A stretch of DNA of 64,000 nucleotides from Hibiscus mutabilis (Eukaryota > Streptophyta > Magnoliopsida > Malvales > Malvaceae): positions 36,912,678 to 36,976,677 of the forward strand of contig CM033725.1 in NCBI GenBank assembly GCA_019671005.1, in the 5' to 3' direction. Both the position numbers and the translations under genes were made by a program. Numbering within the stretch: the first letter of the stretch is position 1; the number at the start of each line of letters is the position of its first letter. The notes under the pieces were generated by a model. It saw only the letters and a program-made list of their open reading frames with translations, was not told the origin of the DNA and did not search any database. This document shows, piece by piece, positions 23,550-36,164 of the stretch.

Positions 23550-25150
23550 CTTATCAGGAAGCAGTGGGGAGCCCAAACTCTGAGAAATGGCTAGATGCCA
23601 TGAAATATGATATGGATTCCATGTCAGAAAACCAAGCATGGACTTTGGTTGACCCACCTAAAGAGATAAAGCTCATAGGGTGTAAATGGGTTTTCAAAAA
23701 GAAGACCGGTATGGATGGCAATGTACAAACATACAAAAGGCGATTGGTCACTAAGGGATTTCGTCAGATTCATGGTATAGACTATGATGAAATGTTTTTT
23801 TTTTTGTTGCTATGTTTAAATCCATTCGGATATTGCTTGCAATAGATGCATTTTACGATTATCGGATATTGCTTGCAATAGATGCATTTTACGATTATGA
23901 AATCTGGCAAATGGATGTTAAAACTGCTTTCCCCAATGGAAAATTAGATGAGGATGTGTATATGACACAACCTGAGAGTTTTGTCGATCCAAAAGATGCC
24001 CGAAAAGTATGCAATCTACAAAGATCCATTTATGGGTTGAAGCAAGCTTCTCGAAGTTGGAATCTTCATTTCAATGATGCAATCAAAGAATTTGGTTTTA
24101 TTAAAAATGAAGATGAGCCATGTGTTTTCAAGAAAACTAGTGGGAGCATTGTCACATTCTTGGTATTGTATGTGGATGACATACTAATAATAGGAAATAA
24201 CATACCTACCTTATAGTCTGTAAAGACTTGGTTAGGAAAATGTTTTTCTATGAAAGACTTGGGTGAAGCAACATACATATTAGGAGTCAAGATCTATAGA
24301 GATAGATAAAGACGAGTCCTAGGACTAAGTCAAAATACATACATAGGTAAAGTATTGAAAAGATTCGATATGGAAGAATCTAAAAGAGGATTCTTACCTA
24401 TGAGACATGGTATTTCACTCTCAAAGGAAATGTTTTCTTCAACACCTTAAGAAAGAGAGCGCATGGGCAAGATTCTATATGTTTCGGCTATTGGATCTAT
24501 CATGTCTGCCATGATATGTACAGGTTCAGATGTATCATATGCTTTAAGTATGACAAGTCGGTACTAAGTAGATCTCGATGAAGGTCATTGGGTTGCAGTA
24601 AAAAACATCCTTAAGTACTTAAGAAGAACTAAGATACATTCCTTATGTTTGGAGGCGAGGTAGAGCTAAGTATAAAAGGTTATACTGACGCAAGCTTTCA
24701 AACCGATAAGGATGATTCTCGATCGCAACTGGTTTTGTGTTTTGCCTTAATGGAGGTGCTGTAAGCTGGAAAAGCTCAAAGCAAGATACAGTAGCAGATT
24801 CTACAACAGAATCCGAGTATATTGCAGCAAACGATGTTGCAAAAAAGGCTATTTGGATCAAAAAGTTCATACCTGAACTAGGGGTTGTGCCTAGAATATC
24901 AAATGCTATAGACCTACATTGTGACAACAACGGAGCCATAGCACAAGCAAAAGAACCCAGATCTCACCAGTGATCCAAACAAATACTTAGGCGTTACCAT
25001 CTCATTTGAGAAATCATTGATCAAGGGGATGTAGAAATATGCAGAGTACCAATGGATAACAATATCGCCAATCCACTGACAAAGCCTCTGACACAGCAAA
25101 AGCATGATCGTCACAATAAGTCTCTTGGTATTAGATACATGGGTGATTGG
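23550..25150 (+). pseudogene. Copia reverse transcriptase and RNase H
   Basis: RT starts with KWLDAMKYDMDSM and CKWVFKKKTGMDG. A run of T (about 23791-23802) replaces the usual sequence before AMFKS and shifts the frame. The core then gives QMDVKTAFPNG, YGLKQASRSWN and the catalytic LYVDDILIIGN (24165-24195), with YVDD intact. RNase H has GYTDASFQTD, SWKSSKQDTVADSTTESEYI and CDNNGAIAQAKEPRSHQ. A 36-bp tandem duplication is at 23827-23898. Stops near 24213, 24308, 24450 and 24974 break it. Confidence 0.9.
23827..23898 (+). repeat. 36-bp in-frame tandem duplication in Copia RT
   Basis: The 36 bases 23827-23862 are repeated exactly at 23863-23898, duplicating twelve residues (RILLAIDAFYDY) in the RT domain. 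No mismatch between the copies suggests a recent event. Confidence 0.95.
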
Positions 25151-25160
25151 TCTTAGTGCT

Positions 25161-25170
25161 AGTGGGAGAT
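25161..25170 (+). other. Polypurine tract of the Copia element
   Basis: AGTGGGAGAT lies directly before the 3' LTR start TGTTGAATTATTCC and is the expected primer site for plus-strand DNA synthesis. Confidence 0.75.
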
Positions 25171-26649
25171 TGTTGAATTATTCCTAAAGACCAATCATGA
25201 GATGGTTGTAAAAGACATACTTATTTTGTCTTGCTTATTAATATAAAGCCATTATTATTATTCCAATCTTATTCTGTGTGTTTATAAATAAACTAAATTA
25301 TAGTAAAGTCCTTAGAATAATATAGTTATTCTTAGAATGTCCTTAGTCGAGTATTATTGTGGGCATGGACAACAATAATATATTAAGACTAATATGCAGT
25401 TGATTGATGACAAAATGTTGTCATTAACATGGAGGAGTCAAAATCAATACATAAGTATGTGTTAGAGAATGACATACTGGACTGACCCGCTATGAGCATG
25501 TTTCTTGGATCATTATGTGACAATTACAACATTGCTGATAATGATAACTACATGTATGATCCTCAAACTTGAGATCATCATTATTTTAACATTGTGAGTG
25601 ACACAATCAAACATGTGACGTAACTGACTACACTATAAAGACTTATATTAGATATGCTGCAATCTATGTAGCGAAATATGGTTGATCAAGATAGGATTTG
25701 TCCCTCCTACATAATAGGAGTAATATCATAGGCCACTTGATTGAGTGAGACTAGAAATGCATGGCTATGCTCGAATAAACTGATATGAGATATCATAGTT
25801 ATTCGTTTATAATAGTCTACTCAAGATATCAAGAAATATTAGATGGACTATACAAGTGTGACTATTCCATAACTTGTGTCCGATCTATATATAAGGACAA
25901 AATGATGTAATACATGAAAAAAAGGTTATGTCAAACCACGACTTCTTGTAACTTAGGTAGCAATGATGTATTGCTAGATGCCACTCATTGCTTGTAATAT
26001 TAGAATTGTTCTAGATATTACTGCTAACGTTGAATGAACCTGCAAAGGTCACACCCTATGATTGAAACGAACAAATATCGACTCGATAACATGTGTACAA
26101 ACATTTTGTGCACAAAATAAGTAAAAATTGAAATTATTATGATTATTGTAATTATAGATAGTTTCGTTATATATATTTTAATACTAGATAATTATTGTAA
26201 TTATTAAATACTATTAATATATATCCATAAAGAAACATGATTGAAGTAGAATCATATTTTACATAGTTAATTATATTTGGTAAAATATATTGTATATATA
26301 AAGAATCTGAATTTAATTAGAATTAGGGTTTTGAATTCTATATAAAGGCATAAGGTCTAGCAGCCAAAGTATGCTTTTGCGAAAAACTTCTCGAACAATT
26401 AGAGAAAATAAAATATTGTTCGTTTCGTTCAGGTGGACAGTGTAGAGGTCAGAACGCTATTGTGACGACTTGGATTCGATATCGTGCTATAAGAATTGGA
26501 TTCTCCTAACTCCCTGCGATTTTCAGATTTAATTAAGGTAAGGTTCCATCCATTTTCACCCCGAATTCGTTCCTCGTACATGATTCACTGGTGGAATACG
26601 CCGGATAATTTTTCCGCTGCGCCATAAGGTGTACCGGCGTTTCTCAACA
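25171..26649 (+). mobile_element. 3' LTR of the Copia element
   Basis: 1479 bp from TGTTGAATTATTCC to TTCTCAACA, with TGTTG...CAACA ends. A TATA-like TATATAAAGGC at about 26341 is a plausible LTR promoter. The last 200 bp match 12118-12313. The flanking duplication cannot be tested because the 5' LTR start is gone. Confidence 0.88.
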
Positions 26650-27204
26650 TGGATGAGTGACTGTGGAGCTTCAAACAATCCCACTCAAACTGCAGAAGAA
26701 GACTATCATCTTTTTTTTTGGCTTTTGAACGATATTTAATTATGTTGAAAGATAAGTATTTTGATATGCTCATCTTGTCTCGATTCAATCCTCATCTTTG
26801 GTTATGAATGTTTTGATTAGAGGAAACTATAAGTAGTATATATGTTGTGATGATCTGTATAATAATCGGTAATTGGTTTGATTTGGTTCTATAAAGAGTA
26901 AACTATGTTATCAAGTAATTAAAAAATGTATAAGTAAGGTAATGAAAAGAAATGGTGAATTGAGCATGACCACATGTAGCATGCATTTTACAATTTGTTA
27001 TAGGCTTACAAATTAGACCTTGTACATTGCATGATTTACTTTATGTTCATTAATGATGTAATTAATCTTAAAAATGGTGATAGTAGACCAATTGTGTATA
27101 TAATTTATATGTTTCTTGACATGGTTGTCTTTGTATATATAATACAATAAAATAGTAAACCTCAAAAGAAATGTTCAATGTAATTGGTCGCAGAAAGTGT
27201 ATTC

Positions 27205-27390
27205 TCTGTAATGCGACGAGTGTGGAATGTTTGCATATACAGTTTCGAGCTTATCATAGGAAACCTAAAATATTACATGTTGTACTAGCGATTTTAGTTT
27301 AAGGTGCGAATGGCTAGTATCGAAACCCAATTGTCAGTGGTTGGATAGGATTTTAAATTTTTGGTTCCGGGTCGGAAACCCAATATTATC
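27205..27390 (+). repeat. Repeat V, copy 1
   Basis: Shares the block GCGACGAGTGTGGAATGTTTGCATATACAG and the following GAAACCTAAAATATTACATG ... GCGATTTTAG text with the other V copies. The consensus core is TAATACGACGAGTATCGAACG, with about 180-200 bp of weaker similarity after it, including two GGTTCGAAAC-like words. Confidence 0.7.
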
Positions 27391-27759
27391 ACCTATCGTA
27401 ACTGTAAGAACATGTAGGAATTTAATTTGGTGTGTTAAATACAAAAATTAAAAGTGGCGGTTAATTTAAATAGTTTCGAAAGACAATTTCCCAATAAATA
27501 AGAGAGTGGTTTATTATAAGTAGGAGTCCTATGGTTTCTTATCTTGAATTATAATTTAAATTGTTTGAACCTAAATTACAAAATTATAGGGTTTTGGACT
27601 AAATTACAACAGTTTGAAATAAAAAATAATGTTGTGAACACTAAATTACAACAATTATATAGTTTGGAGTAATTATATCATTTAATACAATCGAGTCTCA
27701 ATTTAGGTTATAATTATAGTGTCTGTATAGATTGTATGGTTTAATCACAAATAGTAAGC

Positions 27760-27990
27760 TAAACACAAAACTCTAAACATGCAAATTAATCTCGTAAACC
27801 ACTAACTATAAAGTACACCATAAACACTAACCCAATAAATGTAAGCCCTAAATCATAAACCATAAACCCAAAAGCAATAAAAATTTATCTCAAAAACCCT
27901 AAACCGTAAACTTTGTACCAACTAAATCCTTAATCAAAAACCTTAAAGCCTTTAAAATTAATCTCAGCAAACCAATAACGGTAAGTTACA
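27760..27990. repeat. Degenerate telomere-like block
   Basis: Many CCCTAAA, CCATAAACC and CCTTAAAGCC words. It has the same word order as the tandem units at 31296-32300, for example GCAATAAAAATTTATCTC and CCTTAAAGCC, so it is a diverged single copy of that unit. Confidence 0.65.
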
Positions 27991-28159
27991 ACATAGTAGT
28001 TACTCTTACTTTAGGAACTAAGATGAACACAAATATCTGCATAATAAAATTTTTATTGTAAGAAGCATTTATTAGGAAGTAACTAATATGTTAAGAATGG
28101 TAATGTTTGTGAGAATGAACAAGTAAAACGTGTGCTAAATGGATAGTCATGGTTTAAAT

Positions 28160-28350
28160 ATTGTATACGACGAGTAGCGAACGTTTGCATATACAGTGTT
28201 AATAACAAAGTTTGGCGTGTTAACAAAAAAAATTGGTTGTTCAAATGATGACCTTCCTAATGTGAAAGAGTGTTTTCGCTGTCAATTTCATCAAAAATGT
28301 ATTTTCAATTGTTGCAGGCAGAACATTTTTCAAAATTTTTTTAAGGAAAC
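28160..28350 (+). repeat. Partial repeats V and U
   Basis: TACGACGAGTAGCGAACGTTTGCATATACAG (28168 on) is the V core. It is followed by CGCTGTCAATTTCATC and TTTTCAATTGTTGCAGG (28275-28317), the upstream block of repeat U. This shows that V and U can be adjacent. Confidence 0.6.
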
Positions 28351-28974
28351 CGTTCTGAACCCGCTTTTAAAGTACTAAAACCCTTAAGAGAAACTGAAAT
28401 TTGGAACTATACTTTATTGATTTTTAGTTCATTTATCATGAACATTGTTTCGAAACATTGTAAAGAGAACCGAAACAAATATAAATATAGGAATTTTAAA
28501 ATGTGACCCATATCCCCAGAAAAAACCACAAACATTAAAACATAAATCTTAAACCAAAACCCATAAGGCCCTAAAAATTAATCTCATAAAGACATAAATA
28601 ACAACATGATTTTTACTCTTATCATTTTTTGTTTTGATTGTGTACGGTTTAGGGTAAAATCTGTAACTTAGGAAATTATATGAACATAAATAGCACCATA
28701 TTGAAACTATTAGGGTAAAAATTAAATCATAAGAACTAAATAATATTATAAGAATGCTAATGTTTGTGAGAATTAACAAGTATAACATGTGGTGAAGGAA
28801 TATTTGGGGTTTAAATAGATTATAATAAAATGACGAGTATCTCCAACATTTGTGGACAAAGCTAAAAAATTAATTATTTTAGTATCGATTTTAGTTAAAA
28901 TTTTGCTATATAGGTAGCGAAACGCAATTTCCTAGGGTGGAAACTGTTTAAAACTTGTGGTTCCCAGTATAAAA

Positions 28975-29640
28975 TAGTATTTTCAATGTCAGTTTCGAAT
29001 CTCTAAAACCCATTCCGATACGTCATCAACATATACATATTTTCAATTGTTTCATTGGGAAGAACACTTTGCAAATAATTGAATTGAGAAAGCAGTTCCT
29101 AAACCAGTTATCAAATTCTTAAAACAAGCATAGGAACCGAAATTTATATTAAACTTTAACGATTTTACGTTTATTTATCATGAACATTGTTCCAAAACAT
29201 TTTCCAGAGGTTTGACACTAGTTTAACTATAGGAACTGTTAAAGTTCCACATCCCATTGAAAATCTTTTTCTATTCGAAAAAAATCTTAAACGTCGGGTT
29301 TGATATTTCGTTTTCTATTATAAATAGGCCCTAGTTTCATACCATAATCAGCTCTTGTTTCCTTCCTACTTTTCGTCTCTTGTAGAGATAATTATTTGTA
29401 GGGTTGATGTTTTTTACTGGTGGCAATGGCTACTGCGTAGATATTTCATTTTATAGATCCTGGAGGAGTGCTGATTGTTTCTAGGTTTTTCTTGTCGACA
29501 AGCAATGGTATTTGGAAAGCTGTGAGTAGCTATTTGTGGGGATGAACATCAACAAACAGATTATTTGAAAAACTTGGGTCTCTAGATTTTTCAAATACTA
29601 TTATTTGTTGTTATTTTGAGCTACATTGGGAGGCGGCCAA
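28975..29640 (+). repeat. Repeat U, copy 1, with TATA box
   Basis: The upstream block reads TCCGATACGTCATCAACATAT. TATTATAAATAGG follows at 29317. Then come conserved downstream words GGTGGCAATGGCTACTGCG, TTTTATAGATCCTGG and CAATGGTATTTG. The copies at 40170 and 41395 keep the same words in the same order. No long reading frame is conserved among copies, so a non-coding transcription unit or promoter-bearing repeat is likelier than a protein gene. Confidence 0.65.
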
Positions 29641-30717
29641 TGCAAACCGGAGTCTGGAGGATTGCCCAATCATGAGACAAAGGTTGATCTTAGCAGATGG
29701 TCTCCAACCAATAGATTGCGAACTCATAAGACGAAGGCCAATGCATATCGCACTGTCGAAAGATCCAAAAAAAACTCATTACTTCAAGGCTTATTTTTTC
29801 CAAACACTTTATATATGAATAGGTTGATATAAAGTTTATGAGTTTTTCATATCAGCTAAACCCTACCCTATATACCCTAAGAACTAAATAATAAACCGTA
29901 AGTCAAACCAGCAATCCTAAAATATTAACCTAAATCCTAAACAATAACGGTAACATGTATTCATAATGTACATGTTCCACTTTATGTTCAGGCCAAAATG
30001 GTCCAAGTATGAATCAGGTAATTAACTGGTTAATTTAGATTCGGTTGAACTTTAAGTCGGGTCATGGCATGAAATGAACTTTTAGGTTTTTATTTAATTG
30101 AATTGAGTCCCAATTTAGTTTCTAGTTGAAAGTGGAGGTGTAGATTTTGAACCCTTATAAGGGAGAAATTATATCATGGGTCATTCCTGCCACGTCATCC
30201 ATGGGACCATCCAATAAAAATTACCAATCTCATTATTTTTTCCATGTGGACTTATAAGTAATAATGTTTGATGTCAAGTACAAAAATTATTGGGTTCGGA
30301 GAAAATTATAGTAAAAGTTATAAATAAAAATGGGTCGTTTTTTGATAGAATTATAATTTTATGGACTATAATGAACAAAAATGACACCATGTTTACTTTA
30401 TTAGACGTAATTATATAAATGAAAAAATAACATATGCTTCAATTTCATCCCTAACCTAATCTCCTGAACACTACGTGTGACATAAACCTATAGGATATAT
30501 AATCCTATAACTCCTTAATTCTCATCACGTAACACATGACTTATTCGTGTATAAGTATAATAGAGTAAAGATCATTATAGACATATACGTTAGACTATAT
30601 TATTACGGTAAAAATGAAATCTTAGGAAGTAAATAATATGTTAAGAATGCTAATGTTTGTGAGAATGAACAAGTAAAACGTCAGCTGAAGGAATTTTTCC
30701 TTTTAAATAGAGTATAA

Positions 30718-30905
30718 TAATACGACGGGTATCAAACGTTTGCATTTACAGTATCAAACTTTTCACGTCCTATCTAAAATATGACATGTTTTACTAACGA
30801 TTTCAGTTAATGTTTCCTTTATACATATAGAAACCAATATTCATAGGTTCGAAACTAGTTTGTGTTTTTCGCTCTGAACCATCTTTTCTGTTGTAATATT
30901 AAATG
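30718..30905 (+). repeat. Repeat V, copy 3
   Basis: TACGACGGGTATCAAACGTTTGC and TATCAAACTTTTCACGT are followed by CTAACGATTTCAGTT and CATAGGTTCGAAACT. It lies directly before another partial U block (30968-31060). Confidence 0.7.
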
Positions 30906-31295
30906 TACTTAATTGGTTGTTGCACTGGATTTTGTAATTCCAAAAGACGCATGTTCCAAATATAAAATTGTCGTTTCACTGTCAGTTTCAAATCTCTATA
31001 AACCGTTTAGATACGTGGACAACATATATGTATTTTCATTTGTTGCATTGAGCATAACAGTTTCCAAAGTTGTCTTAATTCGTAATTCTGAAACGGTAAT
31101 AAAATTCCGCTACCCCGTATACCAACCAACAATTGCAGCTAGACTTTATAGATTTTCAGTTTATTGATCATTCCCAAAGGTCCGAAACATTTTAAATAGT
31201 CCCAAAACCGGTATACATTTACGAACTCTACAAGTAGTAAACCCTACCGTGAATTTGTGGCCTACATGGAAAATATTTTTTCTATTGTATAATAT

Positions 31296-32300
31296 GGACT
31301 ATTTAATGCTTGAAATTTATCTCATACACTAAGCTAAACCTTAAACCCTAAACCAGAAAACAATCTCGCAATCCACTAACTATTAACTTCACCATAAACT
31401 TAAACTAAAACACAAAAATTGTAAACCCTAAATCATAAATCTTAAACCCTAAAGTAATAAAAATTCATCTCGTAAAGTAATAACTGTAGACAACATCATA
31501 AACCCTAACTCAGTAATAGTTAGACCTAAATCCTAAACAAAAAACCTTAAAGCCGTTAAATTGAATGTCATAAACAATCAACTCAATAGATAGGGTGAGT
31601 ATTTGAGGTGGCCAATGCTAGTCGTACTATGGCAGAATATGGACTATATAATGCTTGAAATTTGTCTCATACACTAAGACAAACAATAAACCCTAAACCA
31701 TAAAAAATAATCTCGCAATCCACTAACTATTAACTTCACCATAAACTTAAACCTAATCACGATAATTGTAAACCCTAAATCATAAATCTTAAATCTTAAA
31801 CCTCAAAGCAATAAAATTACATTTCGTAAAGTAATAGTCGTGGACAACATCATAAAACCTAAAGAAGTAACATTAAGACCTAAATCTTAAACCAAAAAAA
31901 CCTTAAAGCCGTTAAATTTAATCTCATAAACCATCAACTCAACAGATATGATGAGTAGTTGAGAGGGCAATCGTAGTCGTACCATCGCAAAATATTATTA
32001 TACTAGTTAATGCTTGAAATTTTATCTCATACACTAAGTCGAACACTAAATCGTAAACCATACAAAATAATCTCACAATCCACTAACTATTAACTTCACC
32101 GTAAACCTAATCCGAAACACGATCATTGTAAACCCTAAATTATAAATCTTAAACCCTAAAGTAATAAAAATTTATCTCGTAAAGTAATAAACGTAGACAA
32201 CACCGTAAACCCTAACGTAGTAACAATAAGACCTAAATCCTAAAGAAAAAACCCTTAAAGCCATTAAATTTTATGTTATAAACCAACAACTCAAAATACA
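31296..32300. repeat. Three-unit tandem repeat of telomere-like text
   Basis: Three units of about 345-359 bp start with AATGCTTGAAATTT at 31305, 31650 and 32009. Each continues with ATCTCATACACTAAG, AATCTCGCAATCCACTAACTATTAACTTCACC, several TAAACCCTAAA words and CCTTAAAGCC. These are interstitial, heavily mutated CCCTAAA repeats embedded in a longer unit, not a simple telomere array. Confidence 0.85.
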
Positions 32301-33340
32301 TGAAGACGTTTCTAACATGCGACAAGTTACATCTTAAATCTTAAACCTAAACCCGTGAACCCTTTTCATGAAAACCATGAGGTTCAGATATAGCAATTCT
32401 TTATTTTGTAAGATTTGATCGATTAGTTTAAAAGGTGAATAATGTAGTGTTTAAAGGAAAGTGTACAAAGTATTTCATGAAGAGATTCCCTTTTGCCCTA
32501 AATTTCGTAAAAATATAAGTTTTCATTACCACCGTTAATATTCCTTCATAAGAACAACTCATTTATGAACATTATTTATTTCCCAACTTTAAATTGTTTA
32601 ATATTAATATTTCTAAATTTAAGAACACAACATAAAACAAAGTAAACAAAATCTTTATATTATTTCATATTTAACAATTTCTTCTTCATATTATTAATTT
32701 ACAAACTGGTTGGTCAATAAGGAATTATTATATCATGGGTCCTTCGAAGCACGTTAAACCCCAGACAAGTATTAAAGGTTTGTGTATACGGTTCTAACCT
32801 TATCACGTTAAACCGAAACCAATCCTTGAAACTTATCCTAATGTTAACACTTGAAAATTTGGTTGTGAAGATTGGAAACAGATTTCCATTGTTTACAAAA
32901 CGGTGACATTAGCGGCAGCAAATAAAAAATTTGTAGTATCAAAAATTTAACACACACATCCATATATTAAAAAAATTGAACATTAGAAGATATGGCCAAT
33001 ACATAAGCATTTCAACCCATAATCTTCCCCGCATACTTTGTAAAGCGCTAAGGATTCCTCTTGTAAATTAGAGCTACACCCTTACACTCAGGGTGAGGAG
33101 CGTCTATGTTTGGAGTACATAGCATAGCCAGTATAGCCTTAACAATGTTTACGGGTCTGATACAAGGGCTCCAACTTTCACGCTGCAGGATGGCTAGCCT
33201 AATGGCTTCAGACTCAATAATGTTTGGGAGGAATAGATCGCCATCAAATGTAACAGCAATCAAGAAAAACATAAAACAATTATCCATTAATTGCGTCAAT
33301 GTAAAACAATTGACCAAGATAAAACTTCAATCTTGGTAGG

Positions 33341-34860
33341 TGATAAGTGTTCAAAAGTACTATTTTTCTTACCCTTTTTACTCATATTATTGTTAGACTT
33401 AAGCTCATATTAGTTGCATAATTAGTTATTCATGCATTAATTCATGTTTCTTTCCACTGTTGAGCTTGATTACATAACTTGGTGATTTTTGTGGAAAAAG
33501 ATGCTGCTTTGGTGTGTTTTTGTGTGTGTATGTGCAGGATCACTTGCCAAAGCAATGCCGAGCTAGTTGCCAGGGCAATGCATGAAGGATATGCCGAGCT
33601 AGTTTCCAGGGCAATGCATGAAGGAAACGCCGAGCCAGTTGTCATGGCAATTGTCGACAAAGACAAAATGCAATAGGGATGTCGAAATTAATGACTTTAC
33701 AAGCCCAAGATGACATGGAGCAAGGCCCAAGCCCAAAGGAATTTGATTGACATGCAGAGATTAAAGAAGAATTAAATTCCAAGAAGATAGGAGAAGTTCT
33801 AATAGGAATAAAATTATAATAAAGAATTATATTCTTTAAAGATAATTTAATTCCAACTCAAACTCCTCCTCAAAGAAGGACTTTGGCCTAGCCCTATAAA
33901 TAGCAAGGATATTTCGACAATCCATAGGGGGAGCAAGGGGGAAATTTCGACAAGAGAGCATTAGGGGAATTTCGACTTCTTCTTCTTCTTTGCTTCTATT
34001 AGATTCATGGTTTGGGGATTATTCTTTGTATATCTTTTGAACCCAACCATGAACTAACTTGATCGGCTATGGTTAGTGTGTTTTGTGGTTGTGAGAAACT
34101 ATTGGTTTTTGTTTAGGTAATAAGAGTTTGCACTTTTCTATTTCAAGGTTTATTCATTCTTGATTCTTATTATTGTTTGTGAGTGAATTGGGAGAGGATC
34201 TCGTGATTTCATCCATTTATCTAATATCGGGAGAATTAGATTCAAGAAACGAATGAATATGATCTTTATTCAATCCAATGATGGTGAAGATTAATCTGGC
34301 TTAGGAATAAGTTAAGGATTTCAACGGCTAAGAGGAGTGCAAGATTGGTTGTTGTTCACCCTTGATTCACGCAGGGATGTATTATCAAGGCATGCACAAG
34401 TAGCTAGAGTTTCGACTTAGGGATAAGAAGAAACCATTGAAGAACGCTCCGCCAAACCTTGAAGTTGTTGCCCAGTCGCCCAAGTAGTTGCCCAACTAGT
34501 CGCCCAGGCAACCATCAATTAGTTGCCAAGGCAACCCCGTTGTGCAAGTCGCCACGGCAACTGAGTTGCCCGTGCACTCTTTTACCAAGACAATCCAATC
34601 GGCTATCACACCTCAACTCACGATAACCTAGCCTATCTCTCTCAATCGATCTCATCTTTTCTTTTACTTTATTGCTTTCTAGTTTAGTTATTAGTTAAAC
34701 TCCTTTAATCCTTTAATTGTGTTTTTACTTTTCACAGTGCAGTAACTTAAGCAAAGTGGCCCAAACCAATCCCTGTGGAGACGATACTCGATACTCATAT
34801 CACTTTATTACTTGCGACGTGTATACTTGCACAATTGCGTAGCACTTATCACACGCAACA
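33341..34860 (+). mobile_element. 5' LTR of the Athila-like element
   Basis: Begins TGATAAGTGTTC and ends CACACGCAACA. A TATA-like CCTATAAATAGC at 33892 is the probable promoter. It is rich in the word GTTGCC and its complement GGCAAC (33545-33650 and 34460-34590). The 65-74-codon frames on both strands near 33442-33676 are identical in the 3' LTR and are LTR text, not genes. Confidence 0.95.
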
Positions 34861-34866
34861 AGTTTT

Positions 34867-34883
34867 TGGAGCCGTTGCCGGGG
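34867..34883 (+). other. Primer binding site, tRNA-Asp type
   Basis: TGGAGCCGTTGCCGGGG differs by one base from TGGCGCCGTTGCCGGGG, the complement of the 3' end of plant tRNA-Asp. It starts six bases after the LTR end and supports the Athila-like assignment. Confidence 0.85.
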
Positions 34884-35011
34884 ATTGGCAATTGGTGTTA
34901 GTTGTTTTTGTTATTGCATTTTTGTTCTCTTAGTTTTACTAACTTTTCTTTTTGTTTGTTTTATATAAAAAAACAAAAATTTAGGTGCGCTACAAGTTAA
35001 GGGACATCCAC

Positions 35012-36078
35012 ATGTCAGGAAATAAAAGCCAATCTATTCGAGAGATGATGTTGGAAGATATGAATCAATCCAATCAAGATTTTCTTGCACCCTTTGATGA
35101 TTACCTATACCAACCGAGAAAAGCCCAAAGAACTTATACTGTGGAAAAATCTTGTGCTATGTGTGGAGAACATCATGTGTTTGAAAATTGCCCTCACATT
35201 TTCGGTACATATAACTACATGGAGGACCATAGAGGGAACCAACAACAAAATTCTTCATGGTATGGTCAAAATCTCAAAAAAAATTTTACCATAACAATTT
35301 TGCCGCAGCAACAGATATGCCATGGCAATGTAGTCATTTTCAAGAGCATTCCAATTCCTTGGAGGAAACGTTACTAGCTTCATTGGCTAGACTTGACGGA
35401 TCAATTGAAGAGATTCGAGAACTATCAAAATCTATGGATACGAGGATAGATCAGTGGGATACAACCTTAGGGGATTCAGAAGATCAATTGGGGAGATCCA
35501 CATATGTCATGGATAACATGCACCAACAATTCATTCCTAGGGATACTGACGTCCCAAGGCAAGAAATCTCTCCGATGTGTGAGGAACAACTAGAACCTCA
35601 AAGTCAAGAGGATGCCAATGAGAGAGACTGCCCAACACATGATGAGCATGAACAACAAATTGCCTCGGCAATGATTGAGGAGCCTGAACAGAGCAATGCC
35701 GCGACAACACTCAGTGAAGCTGAGAACAATAATACTACAGCAAATTCTGAGGAACCTGATGCCCAGAAGGTTACAACGTTGATGTTGAAGCAGGAATCTG
35801 TAGATTGCTCTCATCTACAATTGCCACGACAATTACTCGACCACATGCAAGATCAACGAGATGATAATACTTTGCCAATGGAATATGAGCAGGTAATAGT
35901 TGAACCTTTTGAATTCTTTAAAAACTCACCTCGTCCATTGCAGGTATGTCTTGAGGAACCGAGGTTGGTAGATTTGAAGCCATCAAATCTCTACCGATGG
36001 AGATGTTTGAGAGGCCAAAAGAAAAAGGTGTTTGGATTCATAAAGCTCTTGAGAAAATTGATTCTTCCCTTGACTTAG
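35012..36078 (+). pseudogene. Gag-like frame of the Athila-like element
   Basis: The first part (ATG 35012) carries one Cys/His cluster, CAMCGEHHVFENC, like the single knuckle of Athila-type Gag. At a run of eight A (about 35276) the reading continues in another frame (FYHNNFAAAT) to a stop at 36076, so one frameshift separates the two parts. The second part is acidic and Gln/Glu-rich with no enzyme motif. Family Gag proteins are much longer, so the 5' and 3' parts have been lost. Confidence 0.7.
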
Positions 36079-36164
36079 AGCAAAATTTGACAACTGATTG
36101 CCACGGCAATTGGCTTGAGCAAAGAATTGCCACGACAACAAAGGCTACATCCAACCATGATAGA

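Larger units (their letters stand above)
12118..26649 (+). mobile_element. Ty1/Copia element carrying a nested Gypsy insertion
   Basis: Parts in order: end of a truncated 5' LTR, primer binding site, leader, gag, (Gypsy insertion 14155-21655), rest of gag, protease, integrase, RT, RNase H, polypurine tract and a full 3' LTR. The 5' LTR remnant differs from the matching part of the 3' LTR at about two dozen of 196 positions, so this is an old insertion. Coding parts carry stops and frameshifts. The Copia branch beyond the family level was not settled. Confidence 0.9.
26650..33000. repeat. AT-rich repeat domain, left part; no intact gene
   Basis: This stretch holds copies of dispersed repeats U and V, degenerate CCCTAAA-type runs and a three-unit tandem block (31296-32300). 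No open frame here resembles a known protein. The 68-codon frame at 29626-29832 lies in repeat U text also found near 41990, so it is unlikely to be a gene. A stretch at 30170-30480 shares TTATATCATGGGTC with 32727 and may be another small repeat. Confidence 0.6.

Noticed and set aside
29626..29832. 68-codon frame in repeat U copy 1 as a conserved small protein
   Set aside because: The same text near 41990 is not open in the matching frame.
31296..32300. True interstitial telomere or chromosome end
   Set aside because: CCCTAAA words are few and mutated and sit inside 345-359-bp units; no uninterrupted array was seen.
33442..33676. Open frames of 65-74 codons on both strands near 33.5 kb, repeated exactly at 37.9-38.2 kb
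   Set aside because: They are the same LTR sequence in both LTRs of the Athila-like element; the duplication comes from the LTR pair, not from a conserved gene.
34867..34883. tRNA gene fragment
   Set aside because: Only the 17-bp complement of a tRNA 3' end is present, right after an LTR; it is a primer binding site.
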